The notes: generated from the letters alone by a model not told the origin. DNA of 5,399 nucleotides from Nitrospira sp. (GCA_016873595.1 VGWZ01000133.1:1-5399), one strand, 5' to 3'; numbered from the stretch's first letter, positions 1 to 3,892 are shown. Numbers and translations are program-made.

Positions 1-270
1 CACAAGGTCGTTTCCCCATGCATCAAGCTTTCTCGCACCTGCTGTTTCAAGGTCTGCAGGCAGGTAACCATTCTTTACAACATAACCTAAAACCGCCTCT
101 TTTGCTGATTTAACAACTTCTCTTGACTCGTCATACTTCGACCTCTTTGTAAGTGGTCCAACTAAGGCTGCACCAAGTGCCACAAGGATGCCTAATATTA
201 TCAGCACTATTGCAAGCTCAATGAGGGTGAAGCCAGACTGTTTGTTTCCAAATCTTCCATAAAGCTTCAT
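1..270 (-). CDS. Type IV prepilin-like protein, C-terminus beyond the window
   Basis: This is the N-terminal 90 residues of a class III signal-peptide protein. A short basic leader (MKLYGRFGNKQSG) is followed by the prepilin peptidase site G|FTLIE and a hydrophobic helix (FTLIELAIVLIILGILVALG, residues 14-33). That is the hallmark of type IV pilins and type II secretion pseudopilins: cleavage occurs after Gly13, Phe14 is methylated, and Glu18 (E5 of the mature protein) is used in assembly. Residues 44-90 form a charged helix (KRSKYDESREVVKSAKEAV) leading into the globular head. The ATG at 270 gives a leader of normal length but has no clear ribosome binding site. An in-frame ATG at 309, inside the end of the DUF433 gene, has GAGGAGG only 3 nt upstream and would add 13 residues. 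The gene lies 22 nt downstream of the DUF433 stop on the same strand, so co-transcription is likely. Which pilin class it belongs to cannot be told from this fragment. Confidence 0.92.
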   Translation of the reverse strand, partial: MKLYGRFGNKQSGFTLIELAIVLIILGILVALGAALVGPLTKRSKYDESREVVKSAKEAVLGYVVKNGYLPADLETAGARKLDAWGNDLV

Positions 271-449
271 TTTTAATACACTTGTATTTACTTCAACTAT
301 ATGCGGCATAAACCTCCTCGTGAGCTAACCGTTTTGCTGCATAAAGAAGGGCAGCCTTTATATCGTCTTCTGTAAGAAAAGGATAATCTTTTTTAAGATC
401 TTCTATTGTTGCTCCATATGCAATCTTCTCAATAATTATCTCCACTGTT

Positions 450-723
450 GTTACGTAAAGGTCATTCTTGCACATCTGGGAAACTATTTGTGGACATGCT
501 TTATAAAGGGTTTCATAATAAAAAATGGACATTCATAAGTTCATAAACGTCTCCTGTTCGTCATGCCCGCAGGTCGTAAGCGGGCATCCAGGGGTTTTCT
601 GGATTCCCCGGTCAAGCCGGGGAATGACAAAATGTAACATTCTCCCAATTAACATTACAAGTGGGTACATCAATAGTCCACAAATGATTTTTACAAATAG
701 TACATAAATGATTTTTCCGTAAC
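450..723. mobile_element. 274-bp miniature inverted-repeat element with 18-bp target duplication
   Basis: The ends are imperfect inverted repeats. The left end reads GTTACGTAAAGGTCATT and the reverse complement of the right end reads GTTACGGAAAAATCATT (14 of 17 match). A second inverted pair, ATTTGTGGAC, lies symmetrically at 486-495 and 676-685, which are 36 and 38 nt from the ends. The flanks are a perfect 18-bp direct repeat (ataattatctccactgtt at 432-449 and 724-741) made of DUF433 coding sequence, so it reads as a target-site duplication. The centre (560-628) holds a GTCATTCC-type palindrome array. No transposase is encoded, so it would be moved in trans. The duplication is unusually long for bacterial insertion sequences. 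Only a few groups, such as IS1634-like elements, are known to me for long or variable duplications, and I do not assign a family. Confidence 0.85.
560..628. repeat. GTCATTCC-type palindrome array inside the 450-723 element
   Basis: There are two hairpins in tandem. TGCCCGC (564-570) pairs with GCGGGCA (580-586), and ATTCCCCGG (603-611) pairs with CCGGGGAAT (617-625). The array is framed by GTCAT at one end and ATGAC at the other, with TCCAG/CTGGA in the middle, so the whole unit could also fold as one long stem. It is the same family as the arrays at 1252-1428, 1606-1702 and 3376-3458. Confidence 0.85.
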
Positions 724-945
724 ATAATTATCTCCACTGTTAATCTTGTCCCTTTGATAACCGGCTTGCCCAGCATAATCTTTGGGTTAATAACAATCCG
801 TTTGAGAAGTGTTTTTTCGGTCATTTTATATCCTCCAGAGATGCAAACCTTATTTTTCGTTATAACAACAAAATGTTTGGCTCTCCAGGCTTTTGTGTGG
901 GTTAAAACATAGCTATCATTTCTCTATGCCCCTCCACAAATAAGT

Positions 946-978
946 CCCCCTTTTCTAAAGGGGGATGTAGGGGGATTA
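946..978 (-). repeat. G/C-run repeat at the 3' end of the DUF559 gene
   Basis: On the minus strand the unit reads TAAT-C5-TACAT-C5-TTTAGAAAA-G5. This is the same design as the tandem units at 1883-1962, in the opposite orientation. The CCCCC...GGGGG arms around TTTTCTAAA (951-959) can form a hairpin. The first three bases of the unit (TAA, 978-976) are the stop codon of the DUF559 gene, so repeat and gene are directly joined. The 150 bases between this repeat and the DUF433 start hold no gene I can support. Confidence 0.8.
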
Positions 979-1175
979 CAAATTTCCATTTATCTTTTCA
1001 ATAACTCCGCTTAAATTCTCAAAGATTTCTCTATCAGAAAATCTCAAAACTTTATACCCCTGAGATTCCAGATAATCATCTCTGATTTTATCCCTTATAA
1101 TACCTTCATCAGTATAATGTTGTCCACCGTCAACTTCAATAATCATACTCGCTTTGGGACAGTAGAAATCAACTA

Positions 1176-1454
1176 CCTAAATTGAGCGATTTATTTATTT
1201 AAAACCATATTAATCAAGGTATTCTAAAGAAAATGCAATCACCCAATAAGTGTCATTCTCTGGCTTGACCAGAGAATCCAGGGTTTCCCGTGAAAACGGG
1301 AATCCAGGGTTTCCTGTGCAAACAGGAATCCATTTCCTGTGTATAGTTCCCCGCTTTCGCGGGGACGGCGTCTGGATTCCCCGATCAAGCATGCCCTCGA
1401 ATGTCGTAATCGGGGGTCGGGGAATGACAAAGTATTAGAATCGCTCAATTTAGG
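1176..1454. mobile_element. 279-bp miniature element A, CCTAAATT ends, 5-bp duplication
   Basis: The ends are a perfect 16-bp inverted repeat, CCTAAATTGAGCGATT (1176-1191) and its complement (1439-1454). The element is flanked by the direct repeat AACTA (1171-1175 and 1455-1459) derived from DUF559 codons. Excision of the element plus one AACTA restores the frame NYIV-DFYC. No gene is present inside; most of the interior is a palindrome array (1252-1428). From memory, the ends resemble the 14-bp ends of IS1380-family ISEcp1 (CCTAGATTCTACGT and CCTAAATTCCACGT), which also makes 5-bp duplications. Mobilisation by an IS1380-like transposase elsewhere in the genome is inferred. Confidence 0.93.
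1252..1428. repeat. Five-hairpin GTCATTCC-type palindrome array inside element A
   Basis: The array begins GTCATTC and ends GAATGAC. Successive perfect hairpins are ATTCTCTGG/CCAGAGAAT (from 1255), TTCCCGT/ACGGGAA, TTCCTGT/ACAGGAA, CCCCGC/GCGGGG (around 1350-1365) and CCCCGAT/ATCGGGG (around 1380-1415). The units are joined by the linker ATCCAGGGTTTC or CTGGATT. It is the longest array in the window and looks like tandem growth of the two-hairpin unit seen at 560-628. Confidence 0.85.
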
Positions 1455-1585
1455 AACTATATAATTGCCTATGATTCTCTGCCTGTATATCTGTAATCCC
1501 TTCGGTTGCTTCCCTCTCAGTTTTGACCACAGCAGCCTTTCTGCATCAGTCATATTCTTTCTGAGTTCTCGTGAATATTTTTTAA

Positions 1586-1848
1586 CCTGAATCCTGCATG
1601 AAAATGTCATTCCCGTGTAAACGGGAATCCAGAAAAACAGACGAAATACTGGATTCCTGCTCCCTGCTTACTACCTGCAGGGACAAGTTTCGCAGGAATG
1701 ACGGACTTAGGTGTTCCGTTAACCTAATTAAAAAGTAGGTTATTGGAATAACCTTTAAACGAAACCTATTATACCAGAGAACATTATATTTGATAGCTTT
1801 CATTGAAATTTGTGTTATCATATTTCAAATAATGACGCAGGATTCAGG
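1586..1848. mobile_element. 263-bp miniature element B, CCTGAATCCTGC ends, 5-bp duplication
   Basis: The terminal inverted repeat is CCTGAATCCTGC (1586-1597) with its complement at 1837-1848. The flanks are the direct repeat TTTAA (1581-1585 and 1849-1853). Excision with one TTTAA fuses MLLYNTEL in frame to KKYSRELRKN of the DUF559 protein. The end sequence is related to that of element A (shared CCTRAAT start, GC at positions 11-12), so both probably used the same kind of transposase. The right inner end, CCTGAATCCTGCGTC, is especially close to ISEcp1-type ends as I recall them. The interior holds a palindrome array (1606-1702) and two small A/T-rich hairpins (AACCTA/TAGGTT near 1720-1741, GGTTATT/AATAACC near 1737-1754). 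It encodes no protein. Confidence 0.9.
1606..1702. repeat. GTCATTCC-type palindrome array inside element B
   Basis: The array opens with GTCATTCCCGT, whose TTCCCGT pairs with ACGGGAA a few bases on. It continues with ATCCAG...CTGGATTCCTGC and closes with GCAGGAATGAC. The CTGCAGG around 1674-1680 is a further small palindrome. This is the third of four related arrays. Confidence 0.82.
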
Positions 1849-1882
1849 TTTAAGTTCAGTATTGTATAAAAGCATTATTTAG

Positions 1883-1962
1883 TAATCCCCCCTCGCCCCC
1901 CTTTAGTAAAGGGGGGATTATTTACCCCCCTCGCCCCCCTTTAGTAAAGGGGGGATTATTTA
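1883..1962 (+). repeat. Two perfect tandem copies of a 38-bp G/C-run repeat
   Basis: The unit is C6-TCG-C6-TTTAGTAAA-G6-ATTATTTA, present at 1887-1924 and again at 1925-1962 without a mismatch, and preceded by TAAT. Each unit can form a C6/G6 hairpin around TTTAGTAAA. The inverted relative at 946-978 lies on the other side of the DUF559 gene. The last bases supply the stop codon of the truncated ORF at 1956-2063, and the other edge lies 7-11 nt upstream of the DUF559 start. Confidence 0.9.
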
Positions 1963-2063
1963 CCACACAAAACCCAGAAGAACCATTTTTTTAACAAATG
2001 CTTAATATTTGTCCACTCCAGTTCATCTTTTATTTCTGCATGAAGAACCTCAAGGACACTCAT
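1956..2063 (-). pseudogene. 35-codon stub of the nucleotidyltransferase partner, probably HepT/HEPN-type toxin
   Basis: The ATG overlaps the nucleotidyltransferase stop as ATGA (2063-2060), the usual sign of translational coupling between an MNT antitoxin and its HEPN partner. The start, MSVLEVLHAEIKDELEWTNI, is helical and acidic and looks like the N-terminus of a HepT-like protein. The ORF then ends after 35 codons (KKWFFWVLCGK), and its last codons and TAA lie in the 38-bp repeat at 1925-1962. HEPN proteins are normally well over 100 residues, so most of the gene is missing, apparently cut when the repeat/DUF559 block arrived. Assignment to HepT rests on position, coupling and general look; the stub is too short to show the R-x4-6-H RNase motif. 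It could instead be a short expressed peptide. Confidence 0.55.
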
Positions 2064-2410
2064 AACTCTATGCCTTCTTTTAAAGCCTTTTTTAGTATAT
2101 TTTTGTGAGCAATCCCGGCTGGTATAATATCTACATCAAAGGGATCCGTAACCCTCCATGCATCAGCTCCTGCTCTCAAGAAATCTTCTGACTTTATACC
2201 TTCTACGAAAAGGTCAATATCACTTCTTTCATGAAGATAATCACTCTTAACTATAGAGCCAAACAATATCACCCTTTTAGCACCATATTTTTCTTTTAGC
2301 AGGGTTGCAACATTTCTTGCTTTCTCCATCGCATCAGAACGGATAAATGCTATTTCCTCTGCCTGTCTTTTTTCTATCGCTTCTCTTAATATCATGCTTG
2401 AATTCTTCAC
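2060..2410 (-). CDS. MNT-type nucleotidyltransferase, probable toxin-antitoxin antitoxin
   Basis: This is a 116-residue protein of the minimal nucleotidyltransferase (MNT) group of the polymerase-beta superfamily. The signature is complete: G51-S52 in VILFGSIVKSDYLHERSDIDL, the metal-binding pair D64 and D66, and a third acidic strand FDVDIIP with D94. An N-terminal helix (residues 5-40) precedes the core. In MNT/HEPN toxin-antitoxin systems the MNT neutralises its HEPN RNase partner, in the best-studied case by AMPylating it. The start is GTG at 2410, overlapping the upstream stop as GTGA, with GAGGGG 8 nt upstream. An ATG at codon 6 is a weaker choice because its spacing is poor. The partner gene immediately downstream is truncated, so the antitoxin may now be an orphan. 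Family is confident; role is inferred. Confidence 0.9.
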   Translation of the reverse strand: MKNSSMILREAIEKRQAEEIAFIRSDAMEKARNVATLLKEKYGAKRVILFGSIVKSDYLHERSDIDLFVEGIKSEDFLRAGADAWRVTDPFDVDIIPAGIAHKNILKKALKEGIEL

Positions 2411-2952
2411 TCCTTTATCCCCTCAAAGTTTAATAAATCCATTGTGTCGTCTTTCATCGCCATTGCATAGATGCCATTCTTAGAAAGATAATTCACAACA
2501 TCATCCTGGAGATAAAGAGAGGCAAATACGGGTATAACCTTCTTCCCATCATATTCGGGGAAATAATCATGAAATTCTTTTAAGACAGCTATAAAGTCAT
2601 CTATATAGGTTATCCTCGGTGTGGATTTTGTTTCATTAACTATTACCTTATCATCACAAACAGCAATCACATCAAACTCCCTTGTTTTATTCCTGTCTTT
2701 CGTATTCCTTTTTTTAACCCTTATAGCAAAGAAATCAAAATCCGCGCATCCAAAATACCTCTTTACAATACCGCCTATGTTAGGGGCCACTATATCCTCT
2801 ACGAGTGTGCCCATCTTACTTGCAAGTTCTCCCCATTTTTTATTCATCTCCTTGATGTTTTCTCTTGTCCAGTTTTCAAATCTTGTTGTATTTACAATAA
2901 ACTGTCCCAGTATTGCCTCAAGGCTTTCTACCTTTTCTTCGATGTGCGGCAT
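2407..2952 (-). CDS. DUF3782-like protein with PD-(D/E)XK nuclease fold
   Basis: This 181-residue protein has an N-terminal charged helical, coiled-coil-like segment (residues 1-50, including RFENWTRENIKEMNKKWGEL) and a C-terminal restriction-endonuclease-like core. The core shows E52 in GTLVEDIVAP, then the strand REFDVIAV with D94, and a second strand VIVNETKST carrying E107-x-K109. The order E...D...ExK matches the PD-(D/E)XK active site. The later stretch KVIPVFASLYLQDDVVNYLS with a terminal hydrophobic strand matches the usual DUF3782/DUF1626 tail. The substrate is unknown. The start ATG at 2952 has AGGAGG 4 nt upstream. The gene is first in an operon with the nucleotidyltransferase (4-base overlap) and is read from the promoter at 3009-3037. 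The coupling suggests a joint role in a toxin-antitoxin or defence-type module, but that is inference. Confidence 0.85.
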   Translation of the reverse strand: MPHIEEKVESLEAILGQFIVNTTRFENWTRENIKEMNKKWGELASKMGTLVEDIVAPNIGGIVKRYFGCADFDFFAIRVKKRNTKDRNKTREFDVIAVCDDKVIVNETKSTPRITYIDDFIAVLKEFHDYFPEYDGKKVIPVFASLYLQDDVVNYLSKNGIYAMAMKDDTMDLLNFEGIKE

Positions 2953-3008
2953 CCTGCCTCCTTCCTGCCTTTATCTTTTTGACTGCTGGCTCTTTGTTAT
3001 CTCAATTC

Positions 3009-3037
3009 ATGATAGCAGAGTAACCTTTTGATGTCAA
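3009..3037 (-). promoter_or_regulatory. Sigma70-type promoter of the nuclease/nucleotidyltransferase operon
   Basis: On the minus strand, TTGACA (3037-3032) is followed after exactly 17 nt by TATCAT (3014-3009). Transcription would start near 3002 and leave a leader of about 50 nt before the ATG at 2952. The promoter lies between the stop of the small ORF at 3057-3230 and the operon, so the operon probably has its own start. No clear operator palindrome is visible. Confidence 0.75.
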
Positions 3038-3056
3038 ACTTGTCCCGCCATTTTCT

Positions 3057-3230
3057 TCATTTAGAGCGCCTGAAGAGATGAAGGACAGCCGTTATTCCTC
3101 CAATTAAGGTTAAAATCTCACCATTCCGCACCTTTCTAATAACCTCCACAAGTGGAGCGTCAGGAGATGCGGTTAATAATAAGTAATACCCGAGGAAGAT
3201 TGAGAATATGGATAACAATAACAAAAACAA
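3057..3230 (-). CDS. Possible 57-residue two-helix membrane peptide, TTG start
   Basis: No ATG is available in this frame. A TTG at 3230 is preceded by AAAGGA with 7 nt spacing and opens 57 codons. The product has a first hydrophobic segment (residues 1-20, rich in Leu/Ile/Phe, ending GYYLLL) and a polar middle (PDAPLVEVIRKVRNGE, residues 23-38). A second hydrophobic segment follows (ILTLIGGITAVLHLF, 39-53), and the tail RRSK is basic, so a small inner-membrane protein is plausible. I do not recognise the family. The start region is close to the hairpin at 3244-3289, so an original longer upstream part may have been replaced. The reading frame could also be a relic or chance. It ends 20 nt before the -35 box of the next operon. 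Confidence 0.45.
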   Translation of the reverse strand: MFLLLLSIFSIFLGYYLLLTASPDAPLVEVIRKVRNGEILTLIGGITAVLHLFRRSK

Positions 3231-3243
3231 TAGTCAATCCTTT

Positions 3244-3289
3244 ACCCCGTTAGAAAGGGGGTTTAAAGCCCCATCCTTTCTAACGGGGT
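3244..3289. repeat. Perfect 15-bp inverted repeat, short palindromic element or terminator-like hairpin
   Basis: ACCCCGTTAGAAAGG (3244-3258) is perfectly complementary to 3275-3289, and the loop contains its own GGG-TTTAAAG-CCC pairing. If the ends are taken as CCCCG/CGGGG (3245-3288), both flanks are TTTA (3241-3244 and 3289-3292), as a small target duplication would give. On the plus strand the stem is followed by TTTATTTTT, so it could act as an intrinsic terminator, but no plus-strand gene is seen upstream. Its sequence differs from the GTCATTCC-type arrays. Confidence 0.75.
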
Positions 3290-3347
3290 TTATTTTTAAA
3301 AATAGCAAAACTACGCCAGAATATACAAGCAAAAAGCGAATATTACG

Positions 3348-3504
3348 CAGGACCCCGTCAAAGTTCCTTTTTACCGTCATTCCTGCGGAAGCAGCCCCGT
3401 ATCAAGTACGGGGCAGAACCTATTGAAAATACTGGATTCCCACTTTCGTGGGAATGACATACTGCGCATCCATTAGCAATTTTACGGACTTTGACGTAGC
3501 CCTG
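3348..3504. mobile_element. 157-bp miniature element with CAGG...CGTCAAAGT ends
   Basis: The left end, CAGGACCCCGTCAAAGT (3348-3364), and the reverse complement of the right end, CAGGGCTACGTCAAAGT (3504-3488), match at 14 of 17 positions. The surroundings are directly repeated: AAAAAGCGAATATTAC occurs at 3331-3346 and 3512-3527, and GAATATTA abuts the right end (3505-3512) and lies 2 nt outside the left end (3338-3345). The exact duplication is therefore ambiguous (8 or 16 bp). Most of the interior is a palindrome array (3376-3458). No protein is encoded. The host target appears intergenic; I see no gene in 3290-3347 or 3505-3537. Confidence 0.7.
3376..3458. repeat. GTCATTCC-type palindrome array inside the 3348-3504 element
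   Basis: The array opens with GTCATTCCTGC and closes with GTGGGAATGAC. It contains the hairpins GCCCCGTA/TACGGGGC (around 3392-3414) and TTCCCAC/GTGGGAA (around 3438-3454), joined by a CTGGATT linker. It is the fourth member of the set. Confidence 0.82.
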
Positions 3505-3537
3505 GAATATTAAAAAGCGAATATTACAGAGAAGAGG

Positions 3538-3567
3538 TTGAGAAAAATGTGTTGTATATTCTATAAT
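3538..3567 (+). promoter_or_regulatory. Sigma70-type promoter of the 77-residue membrane protein gene
   Basis: TTGAGA (3538-3543) is followed after 18 nt by a consensus TATAAT (3562-3567). Transcription from about 3574 would give a short leader carrying the AAGGAGG site at 3583-3589. The -35 box begins just after the direct repeat that borders the 3348-3504 element. Confidence 0.65.
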
Positions 3568-3595
3568 TTTTGGTAGATTATAAAGGAGGTTTAAA

Positions 3596-3829
3596 ATGGG
3601 TTTGTTTTCAATGCTTCTATTAATTGTAGCAGCTGTTGCGGCTTTTCTCAGCAGTATATTTTTACTTTTCTTTCCAAAATATCTAACCAGGATAAATGAG
3701 TTTGGAAGCAGGGTTCTTCTCAGAACAGAAGAATTTGTAATAAAGTACCGTATAATCACTGGTCTATTGCTGCTGGTTTTCTGTGGCTTTCTGCTCTATG
3801 TTATTTATACTACGCCGCTAAAATTGTAA
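3596..3829 (+). CDS. Small membrane protein with two transmembrane helices
   Basis: This 77-residue protein has a first hydrophobic helix at residues 3-26 (LFSMLLLIVAAVAAFLSSIF) and a polar linker at 27-51 that includes FPKYLTRINEFGSRVLLRTE. A second helix spans residues 53-72 (IITGLLLLVFCGFLLYVIYT). The positive linker (K28, R32, R39, R43, K50, R52) predicts a cytoplasmic loop with both ends outside. The gene is well signalled: AAGGAGG at 3583-3589, 6 nt before the ATG, and a good promoter at 3538-3567. Its pattern resembles short conserved hypothetical membrane proteins I associate with Nitrospirota and deltaproteobacteria, but I know no function. Nothing in the neighbourhood indicates a partner. 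Confidence 0.82.
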   Translation: MGLFSMLLLIVAAVAAFLSSIFLLFFPKYLTRINEFGSRVLLRTEEFVIKYRIITGLLLLVFCGFLLYVIYTTPLKL

Positions 3830-3841
3830 TCCTGAGTAATC

Positions 3842-3892
3842 GCTAAAATAAGAGATGCTGTTTATGAAAACGGTGCCTTTAAACCTCTTCAA
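3842..3892 (+). pseudogene. Relic of a DUF104 (AF2212-like) antitoxin N-terminus
   Basis: One frame reads AKIRDAVYENGAFKPLQ, which closely follows the opening of DUF104 antitoxins (typically M-x-K-T-I-x-A-V-Y/F-E-N/D-G-V-F-K-P-L-E/Q). No start codon remains: GTA-ATC stands where the initiator would be, and a TGA lies just upstream. After the match the frame degenerates into T-rich sequence and stops at 3917-3919. The rest of the family (about 40 more residues) and any VapC-type PIN toxin are absent. The match is only 17 residues, so the identification is pattern-based. The remaining 3893-3977 is T-rich and holds only the leader of the next gene. Confidence 0.55.

Larger units (their letters stand above)
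293..824 (-). pseudogene. DUF433 antitoxin-like gene split by a miniature element
   Basis: The family is DUF433: small winged-helix-like proteins, often antitoxins of PIN-like toxins. The N-terminal half is read from the ATG at 824 (preceded by GGAGGA, 6 nt spacing) and carries the diagnostic stretch VINPKIMLGKPVIKGTRLTV. After ...TVEII the frame runs into a 274-bp element. On the far side the same frame resumes with TVEIIIEKIAYG and continues through DLKKDYPFLTEDDIKAALLY to the stop at 293. Removing 450-723 plus one copy of the 18-bp duplication gives an uninterrupted 79-residue protein, the normal family size, with no frameshift or stop elsewhere. The insertion is therefore probably recent. 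As it stands, two chimeric ORFs remain: 612-824 (70 residues, element-coded tail) and 293-532 (79 residues, element-coded head from an ATG with no visible ribosome binding site). No PIN-like (DUF5615) toxin gene follows; a prepilin gene does. Identity is confident; loss of function is inferred. Confidence 0.9.
976..1875 (-). pseudogene. DUF559 (Vsr-like endonuclease fold) gene interrupted by two miniature elements
   Basis: The fragments spell out a complete DUF559 protein, a family with the restriction-endonuclease-like fold of very-short-patch repair nucleases. Exon-like piece 1 runs from the ATG at 1875 (MLLYNTELKKYSRELRKNM once the 1586-1848 element is removed). Piece 2 (1580-1455) gives TDAERLLWSKLRGKQPKGL and RQRIIGNYIV. 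Piece 3 (1175-976) gives DFYCPKASMIIEVDGGQHY, then RDKIRDDYLESQGYKVLRFS and a TAA stop. The catalytic-type core is visible as D52-F-Y-C and E63-V-D-G-G-Q-H. Deleting both elements with one 5-bp duplication each leaves 348 nt: exactly 115 codons plus stop, with no other lesion. The ribosome binding site is poor (only a G-run from the upstream repeat). The gene is bracketed by inverted G-run repeats, so it may have travelled as a cassette. Its cellular role is unknown. Confidence 0.92.

Noticed and set aside
1210..1438. Open frames on both strands inside element A
   Set aside because: They are translations of the palindrome array (repeated ESRVSRENGNP-like residues), not genes.
1887..1962. Possible CRISPR-like repeat
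   Set aside because: It is only two direct copies in perfect tandem with no spacer between them, so it is a tandem duplication of a G/C-run palindrome.
889..1977. Inverted similarity between CTTTTGTGTGGGTTAAA near 890-906 and GTTTTGTGTGGTAAA (minus strand, 1975-1961), as possible outer ends of the DUF559 cassette
   Set aside because: Only TTTTGTGTGG is exact and the positions are not symmetric around the G-run repeats. Not enough to define an element edge.
2621..3031. 136-codon open frame on the plus strand opposite the PD-(D/E)XK gene
   Set aside because: It is antisense to a gene with a clear family signature, promoter and ribosome binding site. Its composition (Ser/Leu/Phe-rich) is typical of a shadow frame.
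3358..3759. 133-codon open frame on the minus strand
   Set aside because: It runs through the palindrome array, the promoter and the well-signalled membrane protein gene on the other strand. No family features.
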